64,000 nt of DNA, from contig NZ_JANADO010000001.1 of assembly GCF_024199845.1 (NCBI RefSeq), positions 4,154,001-4,218,000 of the forward strand. The letters run 5' to 3'. This DNA comes from Bradyrhizobium sp. CCGB12 (GTDB lineage Bacteria; Pseudomonadota; Alphaproteobacteria; Rhizobiales; Xanthobacteraceae). The position numbers and the translations under genes are program-made. Under the pieces are notes generated by a model, which was given only the letters and a program-made list of their open reading frames with translations, made no database searches and was not told where the DNA came from. Every line of letters begins with the position of its first letter. Within the stretch, counting starts at the first letter, position 1. Shown piece after piece: positions 49,418-59,475 of the stretch.

Positions 49418-50812
49418 TCATTTCACCTCCGCCAATGCCGCGAGAATCCTCGCCCAGGAGCGGATGCCTTTCTGGAAGCTGCGCAGGTCGTACTTCTCGT
49501 TCGGCGAATGGATGTTGTCGTCGTCGAGGCCGAAGCCGACCAGCAGCGAGTCGAGGCCGAGCGTGCGCTTGAAGTCGGCGACGATCGGGATCGAGGCGCC
49601 GGACCCCATCAGCACGGTCTCCTTGCCCCACTCCTCCGTCAGCGCCTTGCTGGCGGCGGCAAGCGGCTTCATGTTCCAGTCGAGCGCGACCGCAGGCGCG
49701 GCGGAATGGTCACCGAACTCGACCTTGCAGTCGCCGGGAATACGCGCCGTCACGTAGTCACGGAAGGCCTTGCGGATCTTCTGGGGATCCTGCCCCTCGA
49801 CCAGGCGGAACGAGACCTTGGCCGATGCGTGCGAGGGGATCACCGTCTTGGAGCCTTCGCCGATATAGCCGCCCCAGATGCCGTTGACGTCACAAGTCGG
49901 GCGCGAGGAGGCCTGCTCGATCAGCAGCCGTCCCTTCTCGCCGGCCGGGATCGACAACCCGATCGGCTTCAAGAACATCTCCGGCGTGAGGTTGAGCTTC
50001 TTCCACTGCTCCAGGATATCGGGCGGCAGGTCCTTCACGCCGTCATAGAAGCCGGGGATGGTGATGCGGTTGTCGTCGTCGAACAGGCCGCCCAGAATTT
50101 TCGTGAGCACGCGGATCGGGTTCATCGCGCTGCCGCCGAACACGCCGGAATGCAGGTCGCGATTGGCGGCCGTGACCTTGAGCTCTTCATAGAGCAGGCC
50201 GCGCAGCGAGGTCGTGATCGCCGGCGTGTTGCGGTCCCACATGCCGGTGTCGCAGACCAGCACGTAATCGGCTTTGAACTCGTCCTTGTTGGCCTCGATG
50301 AACGGCACGAAATTCTTCGAGCCGACCTCCTCCTCGCCCTCGATCAGGAAGGTGACGTCGACCGGCAGCGAGCCCGTCACCTTCTTCCAGGCGCGGCAGG
50401 CCTCGACGAAGGTCATGACTTGGCCCTTGTCGTCCTCGGCGCCGCGCGCGACGATGATCTTGCGGCCATCGGCATGATCGGTGACGACGGGCTCGAACGG
50501 CGGACGGTGCCAGAGATCGAGCGGATCGACCGGCTGCACGTCGTAATGACCATAGAACAGCACGTGCGGGCGTCCGCCTGCCCCGGTCTTGCCGACGATG
50601 GCGGGATGACCGGCGGTCGGCCTCACCTCGGTGGCGACACCGAGGGTCGCGATGTCCTTGGCGAGATGCTCGGCCGCCGCCTTGCAATCGGCGGCGAAGG
50701 CCGGATCGGCCGAGATCGACTTGATCCGCAACAGCGAGAACAGTCGCTCCAGGCTGTTGTCGAAATCCTTGTCGATGTGGTCGAGCACGGATTGAAGCTG
50801 CGCGTTGGACAT
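49418..50812 (-). CDS. M20-family metallopeptidase (dipeptidase-like)
   Basis: 464 residues. Metal ligands of the M20 family are visible: His and Asp in YGHYDVQPVDP, the bridging Asp in GAEDDKGQV, the catalytic Glu pair in IEGEEEVGS, plus CDTG and HSPNEKY near the end. The dimerisation lid domain is in the middle (about 200-330). Homologs hydrolyse dipeptides such as carnosine-type or Xaa-His peptides. Cytoplasmic, dinuclear zinc. The ATG at 50812 was chosen because the upstream extension is low-complexity. Single gene, downstream of the GT87 gene by 23 bases. Confidence 0.9.
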   Translation of the reverse strand: MSNAQLQSVLDHIDKDFDNSLERLFSLLRIKSISADPAFAADCKAAAEHLAKDIATLGVATEVRPTAGHPAIVGKTGAGGRPHVLFYGHYDVQPVDPLDLWHRPPFEPVVTDHADGRKIIVARGAEDDKGQVMTFVEACRAWKKVTGSLPVDVTFLIEGEEEVGSKNFVPFIEANKDEFKADYVLVCDTGMWDRNTPAITTSLRGLLYEELKVTAANRDLHSGVFGGSAMNPIRVLTKILGGLFDDDNRITIPGFYDGVKDLPPDILEQWKKLNLTPEMFLKPIGLSIPAGEKGRLLIEQASSRPTCDVNGIWGGYIGEGSKTVIPSHASAKVSFRLVEGQDPQKIRKAFRDYVTARIPGDCKVEFGDHSAAPAVALDWNMKPLAAASKALTEEWGKETVLMGSGASIPIVADFKRTLGLDSLLVGFGLDDDNIHSPNEKYDLRSFQKGIRSWARILAALAEVK

Positions 50813-50835
50813 GGCGTGTTCCTGGCTTGTGAATT

Positions 50836-52164
50836 TCAAGACGTCTGCGCTTTTAGCCCTGCCGCCGGCTCGGAGCCAGCCACAACCGGCGGATGCCGGA
50901 TGTGCCAAGCGAGGCTACCTGCGAGAATGCCGGTAGCCATGAGGTTATTGCCCCAGGCCTGGAGGACATTGGGAAACCACGGCAGCGACAGCAGCATGAG
51001 GATGCCGGCCGCGCCCAAAGCGAGCCAGGTTCCCAGCCGCACATGCGCCCGCGCGTCGAAGGCGGCCCGATACGTCAGCACGGTGATCGGCAGGAACAGC
51101 CACATGAAGTAGTATTGCCGCGCCAGAGGCGAGGCAATCGTGATCAGACAGAACAGGATGCCGAGCTCCTCGGCATCGGAGCGCGCCGTTCGCCGAGCTT
51201 GCGAAGGCATGATGGCGACGAAGCCGAGCCCGAGCACGACCGACAGCGCGAGCACGATCCAGTTCGCCGTGCTGTAGTCGACGTCGATGACGTTCATCGT
51301 CCGCGGTGGCTTGTTGGGATCTTCCTGATTGTAGTTGATCGGCCGGACCAGGCGATGCGTGACGGCAATCAGGGACTGGTTGACCCACGACCAGTTCTGC
51401 TCGCCGCGCTGGCCAAAGCCTTTTTCCGAGCTCGACCCGACCATGGCCTGGTACCAGGTCGCAAGTTCGGCCGCATTGCGCTCGAAGCCGCGGATCGGCG
51501 CCGGCACGACGTAGAGAAGGATGCCGCTGAAGGCGACGGTCGCGACGACGGCCGCCCACTTCCGCCGCCACGCCAGATAGGGCAGCACCGCGATCGGAAA
51601 CACCTTGATGGCGATGGCGAGCGCGAACATGAAGCCCGCGAGCCACGACCGCTGCTGCCGCAGACTCCAGAAACCGTAGAGCATCATCGCCAGCAGGACG
51701 AGGTTCGGCTGACCGAGGTCGAACATGTCGAACACGAAGGTCACGGTCACGATGGCGGGCAGCGCTTCCAGCCAGGGACCGGGCTTGCGGCCCGATCCGA
51801 CCAGGACGTGAGAGAACGTCCCGGCGTACCACCACGCCACGGCATTCAGGATCGACAGCACGACATAGAGCGGGATCTTGCCGAACCAGCTCGGGATCGC
51901 CAGCAGGATCGCCGGCAGCGGTGGATAGATGAAGTCGAAATACGCGCGGGCCGAGCCAGGATAGAGCGGCTGCCCCTGCAAGACCTGCTGCCCGGCCCAG
52001 TACCACAGCGCGTAGTCCTTGGTCTTGCCGCGGCCGAAAATCTCGGGACCAAGCACGTCCGCAGTCAGGAGGACGCAGCAGAACAGGAAAAGCAGGTCCA
52101 GCGGCGCACGCAGCGACAGGCGTCTCGGCGGATCAGGTTTGGCTAACGGGGCGATCGAGGTCAC
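50836..52164 (-). CDS. Membrane glycosyltransferase, GT87-like (DUF2029)
   Basis: 442 residues with about ten spans, the GT-C type. An acidic/aromatic loop after TM1 (GKTKDYALWYWAGQQVLQGQ) resembles the first periplasmic loop of polyprenyl-phosphate mannosyltransferases (GT87, DUF2029), and the second membrane loop FDFIYPPLPAILLA follows. It should transfer a sugar from a polyprenyl-phosphate carrier in the periplasm. Start is GTG at 52164. It precedes the M20 gene in a likely two-gene operon. Confidence 0.8.
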   Translation of the reverse strand: MTSIAPLAKPDPPRRLSLRAPLDLLFLFCCVLLTADVLGPEIFGRGKTKDYALWYWAGQQVLQGQPLYPGSARAYFDFIYPPLPAILLAIPSWFGKIPLYVVLSILNAVAWWYAGTFSHVLVGSGRKPGPWLEALPAIVTVTFVFDMFDLGQPNLVLLAMMLYGFWSLRQQRSWLAGFMFALAIAIKVFPIAVLPYLAWRRKWAAVVATVAFSGILLYVVPAPIRGFERNAAELATWYQAMVGSSSEKGFGQRGEQNWSWVNQSLIAVTHRLVRPINYNQEDPNKPPRTMNVIDVDYSTANWIVLALSVVLGLGFVAIMPSQARRTARSDAEELGILFCLITIASPLARQYYFMWLFLPITVLTYRAAFDARAHVRLGTWLALGAAGILMLLSLPWFPNVLQAWGNNLMATGILAGSLAWHIRHPPVVAGSEPAAGLKAQTS

Positions 52165-52315
52165 GGGTGCGGTCCAGTCAGCGGCAGACTAGCACGTACC
52201 AGACGAACGGATGCTTGGAGAGTCCCTCACTGCAATTTGTGCCGGCGGTGATCTGACCTCAGCCCGCGCGCGGGACGAAGTATCCGACCGGCCAATCGCC
52301 TCGAACAGGACCTGC

Positions 52316-53938
52316 CTAGCGTCGCAGCAACCCGCCGAGCGCGCCGCGCACCAGCGTGCGACCAATTGAGCCACCGAGCTGGCCGCCGACCGATTTGCCG
52401 ATATTGGCGGCCATCCCCCCGATCACCTGGTTGGTCACCGATCGCGTCACGTCGCGCGCAATGACCTGGCCGGTCGACAGGCGGCCACGCCTGACGTTGG
52501 TGCCGAAGATGGTGCCCACGATCGAGCCGATCTGGCCGAGGATGCCGCCACCGTTTCCACCCGCCGAACCGTCGGCCGTTGCCGCGGTGCCGGCGAGGCG
52601 TTTCTGAAGAATCTCGTAGGCAGACTCGGAATCGACGGCGGTGTCATATTTGCCTTTGACCGGGCTTGCGGCCATGATCGCGTTGCGCTCCTCCGGCGTG
52701 ATCGGTCCGATCCGAGCCGATGGCGGCCGGATCATGACCCGCTCGACCATCGAAGGCGTGCCATTGCCTTCGAGGAAAGAGACCAGCGCCTCGCCCTTGC
52801 CGAGCTCCATGATCGCCTTGATGGTGTCGAGCTTCGGATTGGGCCGGAAGGTCTGGGCCGCGGCGGCGACCGCCTTCTGGTCGCGCGGCGTGAAGGCACG
52901 CAGCGCATGCTGGACGCGGTTGCCCAGCTGCCCGAGCACGCGGTCGGGCACGTCGATCGGGTTCTGCGTCACGAAGTAGACGCCGACGCCCTTGGATCGG
53001 ATCAGACGCACCACCTGCTCGATCTTGTCCATCAGCGCCTTGGGCGCGTCGTTGAACAGAAGATGCGCCTCGTCGAAGAAGAACACGAGCTTGGGTTTGG
53101 GCAGGTCGCCAGCCTCGGGCAGCTCCTCGAACAGTTCGGACAGCATCCACAAGAGGAATGTCGCATACAGCCGCGGGCTCTGGAGCAGCTTGTCGGCGAC
53201 AAGGATGTTGACCATGCCGCGGCCGTCGCGGTCGGTCTTCATGAAATCCTTCAGCGTCAGCGCCGGCTCGCCGAAGAACTTGGTGCCGCCCTGGTTTTCC
53301 AGCACCAGGAGCTGCCGCTGGATGGTGCCGACGGTCGCCTTGCTGACGTTGCCGAAGCCCTGGGCGGCCTTGCGAATGGGGGCGAGCGGATCCTGCTCCG
53401 CATCCGCTCCCTTCTTCCCGCTATCGGGCACGATGGCGTCGAGCAACGCGCGAAGGTCCTTCATGTCGATCAAGGCAAGACCGGCTTCGTCGGCGACGCG
53501 GAAAGCGACGTTGAGCACGCCTTCCTGCACGTCGTTCAGATCGAGCATGCGCGCGAGCAGAAGCGGCCCCATTTCCGTGACGGTCGCCCGCACCGGGTGT
53601 CCCTGCTCGCCGAACACGTCCCAAAACACCGTCGAGAACTGGTCGGGCTGGAACGTCAGTCCCATCTCGGTGGCGCGCTTGAGGATGAAATCCTTGGGCA
53701 CGCCGACCTCGGAGATGCCGGAGAGGTCGCCCTTGATGTCGGACGCGAAGACCGGAACGCCGGCGCGCGCAAATCCTTCCGCCATGACTTGCAGCGACAC
53801 CGTCTTGCCGGTTCCAGTTGCACCCGTGACGAGGCCGTGGCGATTGGCGAGCGCCAGCGTCAGCCAGGCCTGCTCGTCTCCCTTGCCGACGAAGATCTTG
53901 TCGTCGGTGTCGCCGAGCTTGCTGTCCTGTACGGTCAT
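52316..53938 (-). CDS. HerA-like ATPase (DUF853 family)
   Basis: 540 residues. Walker [12 protein letters not shown] and Walker [16 protein letters not shown] in an FtsK/HerA-type P-loop core, with [20 protein letters not shown] matching the sensor region. The C-terminal 90 residues are Gly/Ser-rich with [15 protein letters not shown]. The YjgR/DUF853 family has unknown cellular function; HerA itself is a hexameric DNA translocase working with NurA nuclease, and no nurA gene is present. AGAGAGAA lies before the ATG at 53938. Confidence 0.88.
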   Translation of the reverse strand: MTVQDSKLGDTDDKIFVGKGDEQAWLTLALANRHGLVTGATGTGKTVSLQVMAEGFARAGVPVFASDIKGDLSGISEVGVPKDFILKRATEMGLTFQPDQFSTVFWDVFGEQGHPVRATVTEMGPLLLARMLDLNDVQEGVLNVAFRVADEAGLALIDMKDLRALLDAIVPDSGKKGADAEQDPLAPIRKAAQGFGNVSKATVGTIQRQLLVLENQGGTKFFGEPALTLKDFMKTDRDGRGMVNILVADKLLQSPRLYATFLLWMLSELFEELPEAGDLPKPKLVFFFDEAHLLFNDAPKALMDKIEQVVRLIRSKGVGVYFVTQNPIDVPDRVLGQLGNRVQHALRAFTPRDQKAVAAAAQTFRPNPKLDTIKAIMELGKGEALVSFLEGNGTPSMVERVMIRPPSARIGPITPEERNAIMAASPVKGKYDTAVDSESAYEILQKRLAGTAATADGSAGGNGGGILGQIGSIVGTIFGTNVRRGRLSTGQVIARDVTRSVTNQVIGGMAANIGKSVGGQLGGSIGRTLVRGALGGLLRR

Positions 53939-54288
53939 AATTCTCTCTGATCTCTCTGCAGGTCTCGCGTCTTGAGACTCGAATGCACCAGTTCCGTAGT
54001 TTAACGCATGTCGTGCGTCGATTAAAACCATTCAACGCGCCATCGATGCGAGCTGGACGTGCGACATTGTCGGACACGAACGGACGGCATCGTTCGAAAG
54101 TAGCAACGGCGCGTTCGCACCGCGGCAATTTGTTGCTAATTCCATCTCCGCTCTTGCATCGCTGCAACACTTTTCGCGCGTTCGAGGGTCACACCGGCGT
54201 TCATCGCTTGAATTTCACTTCACACCGGCTCAAGATCATTTTTCGAAAGCAATACTCCGGCAAGCAAACCGGCTGAGGGGCGGGCGTT
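53939..54288. other. Gene-free divergent promoter region
   Basis: About 350 bases between the HerA-like gene (minus) and a small gene (plus). I see no RNA gene, repeat or strong palindrome. Confidence 0.4.
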
Positions 54289-54654
54289 ATGGACGAGCTG
54301 ATCGGACGGCTGGCGACAAACGCCAGCATAGATGGTGCTGTCGCTGAAAAGACCGTCGGCATTATCCTGGGCTTCCTCCGCAGTGAGGGTCCGTCCGACA
54401 GCGTGCAGGCCCTCATCGATCAGATTCCCGGCGCGGAAGCCGCGATCGAGGCATCCAGGAGCAGCGGCGGACTATCGCGGCTGATGGGTGGTGGCCTGAT
54501 GGCGGTCGGCACGCGCCTGATGGGCCTCGGACTTGGCATGTCCGAAATTCAGAACATCGCCCGTGAACTTTTCCGCTACGGCCGAGACAAAATCGGAGCT
54601 GATCAGATGGGCAAGATCATCGCGGGGACGCCGGGCCTCAGCCAGTTCGCCTGA
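54289..54654 (+). CDS. DUF2267/DUF2780-like small helical protein
   Basis: 121 residues, helical. It starts MDELIGRLATNASIDGAVAE with LGFLRSEGPSD and, after a Gly-rich loop (GGLSRLMGGGLMAVGTRLMG), ends EIQNIARELFRYGRDKIGAD. The layout of two helical parts around a Gly/Met-rich linker is that of small DUF2267/2780-type proteins of rhizobia. A GAGGGGCG site precedes the ATG. Function unknown. Confidence 0.65.
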   Translation: MDELIGRLATNASIDGAVAEKTVGIILGFLRSEGPSDSVQALIDQIPGAEAAIEASRSSGGLSRLMGGGLMAVGTRLMGLGLGMSEIQNIARELFRYGRDKIGADQMGKIIAGTPGLSQFA

Positions 54655-54679
54655 AGCCACGCATTTCATATCAAGCATC

Positions 54680-55087
54680 ATGACATATCCGATCTCCGAG
54701 ATTGAGGGCCTGTCGGCCTTTGCCGCCAACAAGTTGAAGGCGCAAGGAATCCGCACCACCGATGCGCTGCTCGAGGCCGCTTCAACCGTGAAGGGCCGCA
54801 AGGCGCTCTCCGCCAAGACCGGCATCAGCGAGCAGCAGCTGCTGGAATGGGCCAACGTCTCCGACTACATGCGCATCCCCGGCATGGGCCGGGCCAAGGT
54901 CGGCCTCGTTCGCGCCGCCGGCGTCACCACCGTGCGCGAGCTCGCCTATCGGAATCCGGCCAGGCTCGCCCAGAGCATGCGGGACGCCAACGAGAAGAAA
55001 AAGCTCCTCCGCATCCTGCCTTCCGAGAAGTCGGTCGGCGACATCATCGCCAAGGCGAAGAAGCTTCAGCCGAAGATTACGTATTAG
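54680..55087 (+). CDS. DUF4332 helix-hairpin-helix protein
   Basis: 135 residues. Two helix-hairpin-helix-like motifs are visible: IEGLSAFAANKLKAQGIRTT and IPGMGRAKVGLVRAAGVTTV, the second close to the classic non-specific DNA-binding hairpin (GxGxxxA-like). DUF4332 proteins have this fold. It lies 25 bases after the previous small gene, which suggests one transcript. DNA or nucleotide binding is inferred from fold only. Confidence 0.78.
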   Translation: MTYPISEIEGLSAFAANKLKAQGIRTTDALLEAASTVKGRKALSAKTGISEQQLLEWANVSDYMRIPGMGRAKVGLVRAAGVTTVRELAYRNPARLAQSMRDANEKKKLLRILPSEKSVGDIIAKAKKLQPKITY

Positions 55088-55130
55088 CCGCGGGCGAAGC
55101 TGGGAAAATAGGTACCGCTGGTCCCAGATC

Positions 55131-55208
55131 GTCATTGCGAGCGCAGCGAAGCAATCCAGAATCTTTCCGCGGTGACGGTCTGGATTGCTTCGCTGCGCTC
55201 GCAATGAC
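55131..55208. repeat. Long palindromic repeat, family A copy 3
   Basis: Arms GTCATTGCGAG and CTCGCAATGAC with inner GAAGCAATCCAGA and TCTGGATTGCTTC; the centre is ATCTTTCCGCGGTGACGG. It separates the DUF4332 gene from folP. Confidence 0.85.
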
Positions 55209-55319
55209 GGAGTGTGGGCAAGAACATCGCTCCCTCTTGGGCGCCGGAGCGCATCGGAACGACCGGATCGCACCAGTCCCGTCTTGACTCCCCCTGCCCG
55301 ACCGCGCAAAGCCACGCGC

Positions 55320-56180
55320 ATGAATGCCTCGCCCTCCCCATCCGTCCCGCCGGCCGGCTCGGCCAGGGCTGACGTGCTAAGGACCCTGCTGGAACGGCCG
55401 ATTCCAGCGGTGATGGGCGTGCTCAATGTCACCCCGGACTCCTTCTCCGACGGCGGCAAGTTCATCGCGCCCGAGCAGGCGCTCGCGCGAGCCAGAGCCA
55501 TGATCGCCGATGGCGTCGACATCATCGATATCGGCGCCGAGTCCACCCGGCCCTACACGGGCGCCCAGCCGGTCACGGCGGACGACGAGATCGCCCGGCT
55601 GAAGCCGGTGCTGGCAGGCGTGGTGGCCCTCGGCGCGCCGGTTTCGATCGACAGCATGAAGGCGAAGGTGGTGGCCTTCGCGCTCGAGCAGGGCGCGGCG
55701 ATCGTCAACGACGTCTGGGGCCTGCAACGCGACGCCGCCATGGCACCGCTGGTCGCTGCGAGGGGCGTTCCGGTCATCGTCATGCACAACCGCGACAATG
55801 CCGACCCCACCATCGACATCGTCACGGACATGAAAACCTTCTTCCTGCGCTCGCTGGATATCGCGGCAAAGGCCGGCATCGCGCGCGAGAAGATCGTGCT
55901 CGACCCCGGCATCGGCTTCGGCAAGACGGCCGAGCAGAGCATGATTGCGCTGGCACGGCTGCGCGAGCTCGAGATGTTCGGCCTGCCGATCCTGGTCGCC
56001 GCCTCGCGCAAGCGCTTCATCGCCTCGGTGTCACCGTCGGAGCCATCGGGGCGGCTCGCGGGCTCGATCGCCGCGCATCTGCTCGCCGCGCAGCGTGGCG
56101 CAAAAATCATCCGGACCCATGACGTCGCCGAGACCTTGCAGGCCCTGCGGGTCGCGAACGCAATCGAGAGCAAGCAATGA
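55320..56180 (+). CDS. folP: Dihydropteroate synthase
   Basis: 286 residues, TIM-barrel. Motifs: VMGVLNVTPDSFSDGG, DIGAESTRPYTG, IVNDVWG, KIVLDPGIGFGKT and AASRKRFI. It joins 4-aminobenzoate to the pterin diphosphate in folate synthesis and is the sulfonamide target. I start at 55320 because that ATG gives the usual length; no strong ribosome-binding site is visible. folB and folK follow, overlapping by four bases and after one base. Confidence 0.94.
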   Translation: MNASPSPSVPPAGSARADVLRTLLERPIPAVMGVLNVTPDSFSDGGKFIAPEQALARARAMIADGVDIIDIGAESTRPYTGAQPVTADDEIARLKPVLAGVVALGAPVSIDSMKAKVVAFALEQGAAIVNDVWGLQRDAAMAPLVAARGVPVIVMHNRDNADPTIDIVTDMKTFFLRSLDIAAKAGIAREKIVLDPGIGFGKTAEQSMIALARLRELEMFGLPILVAASRKRFIASVSPSEPSGRLAGSIAAHLLAAQRGAKIIRTHDVAETLQALRVANAIESKQ

Positions 56181-56545
56181 CCGATACGATTTTCGTCACC
56201 GGCCTGTCGATCCACGCCCGCCACGGCGTGATGGATCACGAAACCGAGGTCGGCCAACGCTTCGTCATCGATCTCGAACTATATACCGACCTGTCGGAGC
56301 CTTCGCGCAGCGACAGGCTTGCCGACACCGTGTCCTACGCCGAGGTCGTGGCGACCACGACGGCGGCGTTCAAGAACACCAATTACAAGCTGTTGGAGCG
56401 CGCGGCCGGCGCGGTCGCCGATGCCATCCTGTCGCACTTCCCGCGCATTCGCGCCGTGAAGATAACGGTGCACAAGCCGCATGCGCCGATCGCCGCGATC
56501 TTCGACGACGTCGGCATCATGCTGACGCGCTCGCGGCATCCCTGA
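56177..56545 (+). CDS. folB: Dihydroneopterin aldolase
   Basis: 122 residues. Motifs: ITGLSIHARHGVMDHE-like FVTGLSIHARHGVMDHETEV, then QRFVIDLELYTDL, DTVSYAEVV and KPHAPI near the end. It cleaves dihydroneopterin to hydroxymethyl-dihydropterin and glycolaldehyde. ATG overlaps the folP stop (ATGA), so the three folate genes are coupled. Confidence 0.94.
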   Translation: MTDTIFVTGLSIHARHGVMDHETEVGQRFVIDLELYTDLSEPSRSDRLADTVSYAEVVATTTAAFKNTNYKLLERAAGAVADAILSHFPRIRAVKITVHKPHAPIAAIFDDVGIMLTRSRHP

Positions 56546-56546
56546 T

Positions 56547-57038
56547 ATGGCGAGCGTGCTGATCGCACTCGGCGGCAATGTCGGCGACGTCCGCGCGACA
56601 TTCGGGAAGGCCATCGCGCATATCTGCGGCATGGCGCAAGCTGCATTGATCGCGCGCTCCTCGGACTATGCGACGCCGCCCTGGGGCGACGAGGACCAGG
56701 CGCCTTTCATCAATGCCTGCATCGAGATCGAGACCAGTCTCGATCCGCACGCGCTGCTGTTCGTGCTGCAGAAGGTCGAGAAAAAATTCGGCCGTATCAG
56801 GGACAAGGAGCGGCGCTGGGGGCCGCGCACGCTCGATCTCGACATGATCGCTTATGACGATGTCTCCTTGCAGAAGCCCGACCTGACCCTGCCGCATCCG
56901 CGCCTGTTCGAACGCGCCTTCGTGCTGGTGCCGTTGGCCGAAATCGCGCCCGAGCGCGTGATATCAGGCATTCGTGTGCGCGACGGGCTTGCCAGCGTCT
57001 CGACGCAAGGCATTGAGCGGCTCCCGGATACCGGTTAA
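56547..57038 (+). CDS. folK: HPPK, 6-hydroxymethyl-dihydropterin pyrophosphokinase
   Basis: 163 residues. Motifs: LIALGGNVGDV, TPPWGDEDQAPFINACIEIE, RWGPRTLDLDMIAYDD with the Mg2+-binding Asp pair, and LPHPRLFERAFVLVPL. It activates the pterin with ATP for FolP. Starts one base after the folB stop. Last gene of the folate operon before the methylmalonyl-CoA mutase genes. Confidence 0.95.
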   Translation: MASVLIALGGNVGDVRATFGKAIAHICGMAQAALIARSSDYATPPWGDEDQAPFINACIEIETSLDPHALLFVLQKVEKKFGRIRDKERRWGPRTLDLDMIAYDDVSLQKPDLTLPHPRLFERAFVLVPLAEIAPERVISGIRVRDGLASVSTQGIERLPDTG

Positions 57039-57119
57039 CCAAAAACAACCGTTTGCAGGGGCGGTCCGTCGTGGCAATTTCGCCTGCGAACAACAAGAGT
57101 TTTGGGAGCCTCTCGCCGT

Positions 57120-58991
57120 ATGACCTCCGTGACTGACGACCTGCCGCTGGCGGCGGATTTCCCCAAGGCGACCGTCGAGGATTGGCGCAAGCTGGTCGAC
57201 GGCGTGCTGAAGGGCGCGCCGTTTGAGAAGCTGGTCGGCAAGACCTATGACGGAATCAAGATCGACCCGCTCTATCCGCGCGCCAAGGGTGTCGCGCCCG
57301 TGGCAGGACGGCCAGCGGCTGCGCCCTGGCAGGTCATGCAGCGGATAGACCATCCCGACGCGGCGGTCGCGAATGCACAGGCGCTGACGGATCTCGAGAA
57401 CGGCGCGACGGGACTTTCACTGGTCTTCGCTGGCGCCAATAGCGCGCGCGGTTTCGGCCTGGAACCGTCGGCCGATGCCGTCGCAAAAGTGTTGAAGGAC
57501 ATTCATCTCGATGCCGGCATTGGCATCGAGCTCGAGATCGGACCGCAATCGCGCATGGCCGCGATCCATGTCGCGGAATATGTGAAGAGCGCAGGCCTCG
57601 ATCCCGCGGCCTGCAACATCCGCTTCGGCCTCGATCCGCTCGCGGCCGGCGCGGTGTGGGGTCACAGCCCCTATGCCTGGGACGAGATCGTTCCCGCCGT
57701 CGCCGGCGCCATCAAGGGCCTCGCTGCGCTGGGCTTCAAGGGGCCATTCACGTCCGCCGACGGGCGCGTGATCCACGATGCCGGCGGCTCCGAGGTGCAG
57801 GAGCTCGCCTTCGTGCTCGCCTGCGGCGTCGCCTATCTTCGCGCGATCGAAAGCGCCGGCATTCCGATGGAAGCCGCGCAGGGCATGGTCTACGCGCGTC
57901 TCGCCGCCGACGCCAATCAGTTCCTGACCATGGCGAAATTCCGCACCTTGCGGCTGCTGTGGGCACGTATCGAGACGGCGTGCGGGCTCACGCCAAGGCC
58001 TCTGTTCATTGCTGCCGATACGGCCTGGCGTATGCTGACGCAGCGCGACCCCTACGTGAACATGTTGCGCGCGACCATCGCAACATTCGCGGCGGGGCTT
58101 GCCGGTGCCAATGCGATCACCGTGCTGCCGCATACGCTCGCGCTTGGCCTGCCCGATCCGTTCGCGCGCCGCGTCGCACGCAATACGCAGCTTCTGCTGC
58201 TGGAGGAAAGCAACCTCGCCAAGGTCAGTGATCCCGCGGCGGGCGCAGGCGGCATCGAGACGCTGACGGCGCAGCTCTGCGGCGCCGCCTGGGCGCTGTT
58301 CCAGGAGAGCGAGAAAGCCGGCGGCGCCTTCGCCGCACTTCAGCAAGGCGTGTTCCAGAGCAAGGTCGCAGTCGCGCGAAAGGCCCGCGACGCCAACATC
58401 GCAAAGCGCCGCGACGTCCTGACCGGCGCCAGCGAGTTTCCGAACCTGCATGAGAGCGAGACGGCGGTGCTGAAGGCGATGCCGGTCGCGCTTCCGCCTT
58501 ACGGTGAACAGAAATACAAGTTCGAGGCGCTGCCACCGATCCGGCTGGCGGAACCGTTCGAGGCGCTCCGCGACAAATCCGATGCGACATTGAAGGCGCG
58601 TGGCGCCCGGCCAAAGGTGTTCCTGGCCAATCTCGGCACGCCTGCCGATTTCACGGCGCGCGCGACCTTTGCGAAGAGCTTCTTCGAGGCCGGCGGCATC
58701 CAGGCCATCGACAGCGAGGGTTTTGCCGATCCAGCCAAGCTGGCTGCCGCTTTCAAGGCCTCCGGCGCCGCGCTCGCCTGTCTTTGTTCCAGCGACAAGG
58801 TCTATGCGGAACACGCCGAAGCCACGGCCAAGGCCCTGCAAACGGCCGGCGGGCGGCATATCTATCTTGCAGGCCGCCCGACCGATGCCGAGGCGACCCT
58901 ACGCGCAGCCGGCGTCACCGGTTTTGTCTTCGCCGGAGGCGATGCGCTTGCGACACTGCAAGACGCCTATCGACGGATGGAGCAGGCATGA
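57120..58991 (+). CDS. mutA: Methylmalonyl-CoA mutase, small (beta) subunit
   Basis: 623 residues, shorter than the catalytic subunit. The TIM-barrel half (about 40-400) is recognisable (GVAYLRAIESAGIPMEAAQG, then LAADANQFLTMAKFRTLRLL). The C-terminal Rossmann half is degenerate and lacks the DxHxxG cobalamin motif, which is typical of the structural small subunit of heterodimeric mutases. It supports the large subunit converting methylmalonyl-CoA and succinyl-CoA. A GGGAG site is upstream of the ATG at 57120. A GFA gene overlaps its stop. Confidence 0.9.
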   Translation: MTSVTDDLPLAADFPKATVEDWRKLVDGVLKGAPFEKLVGKTYDGIKIDPLYPRAKGVAPVAGRPAAAPWQVMQRIDHPDAAVANAQALTDLENGATGLSLVFAGANSARGFGLEPSADAVAKVLKDIHLDAGIGIELEIGPQSRMAAIHVAEYVKSAGLDPAACNIRFGLDPLAAGAVWGHSPYAWDEIVPAVAGAIKGLAALGFKGPFTSADGRVIHDAGGSEVQELAFVLACGVAYLRAIESAGIPMEAAQGMVYARLAADANQFLTMAKFRTLRLLWARIETACGLTPRPLFIAADTAWRMLTQRDPYVNMLRATIATFAAGLAGANAITVLPHTLALGLPDPFARRVARNTQLLLLEESNLAKVSDPAAGAGGIETLTAQLCGAAWALFQESEKAGGAFAALQQGVFQSKVAVARKARDANIAKRRDVLTGASEFPNLHESETAVLKAMPVALPPYGEQKYKFEALPPIRLAEPFEALRDKSDATLKARGARPKVFLANLGTPADFTARATFAKSFFEAGGIQAIDSEGFADPAKLAAAFKASGAALACLCSSDKVYAEHAEATAKALQTAGGRHIYLAGRPTDAEATLRAAGVTGFVFAGGDALATLQDAYRRMEQA

Positions 58992-59452
58992 GCGACACCA
59001 GCAAAACCGTTCTCACCGGCGGCTGCCAATGCGGGGCCGTGCGCTTTGGCGTCACGACCGCACCGACGAAAATCTCGATCTGCCATTGCCGGATGTGCCA
59101 GAAAGCGGCCGGCGCGCCATTCGCTTCCTTTGCCGATATCAACAGGACGGACTTCGCCTGGACCAAGGGACGACCGTCGTTCTTCCGCTCCTCCTCCATC
59201 GCCGAACGCGGCTTTTGCGCCGCCTGCGGCACGCCGCTGAGCTTTGGCCGTATCGACGGCGACCGCATCGAGATCATGACCGGCGCTTTCGACCGTCCCG
59301 ACCGGGTGGTACCGACACGGCAATATGGCAGCGAGTCCCGCCTCGGCTGGGTGGTCGGCATCGCCAATCTGCCGAGCCAGACCACGCAGCAGAATTACGG
59401 ACCGGAGAAGATGGCAACCATCGTCAGCCATCAGCATCCGGATCATGATTGA
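58988..59452 (+). CDS. GFA-family zinc protein between the mutase genes
   Basis: 154 residues with family zinc ligands: [24 protein letters not shown] and [12 protein letters not shown]. It starts four bases before the mutA stop (ATGA) and ends 24 bases before mutB's likely ATG, so it is part of the operon. Gfa is a glutathione-dependent formaldehyde-activating enzyme, but this family is broad. Why it lies within the mutase operon is unclear (see findings). Confidence 0.9.
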   Translation: MSDTSKTVLTGGCQCGAVRFGVTTAPTKISICHCRMCQKAAGAPFASFADINRTDFAWTKGRPSFFRSSSIAERGFCAACGTPLSFGRIDGDRIEIMTGAFDRPDRVVPTRQYGSESRLGWVVGIANLPSQTTQQNYGPEKMATIVSHQHPDHD

Positions 59453-59475
59453 GCGTCTATGATATGGTTGAAACC

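Noticed and set aside
49352..51112. Plus-strand 586-residue frame opposite the M20 peptidase gene
   Set aside because: The peptidase has all its metal ligands on the minus strand. This frame starts inside a palindromic repeat.
2782..55208. CRISPR array or phage attachment sites suggested by the repeated CATTGCGAG sequences
   Set aside because: Copies are about 46 kb and 6 kb apart, are inverted repeats with variable centres, and no cas, integrase or tRNA gene is nearby.
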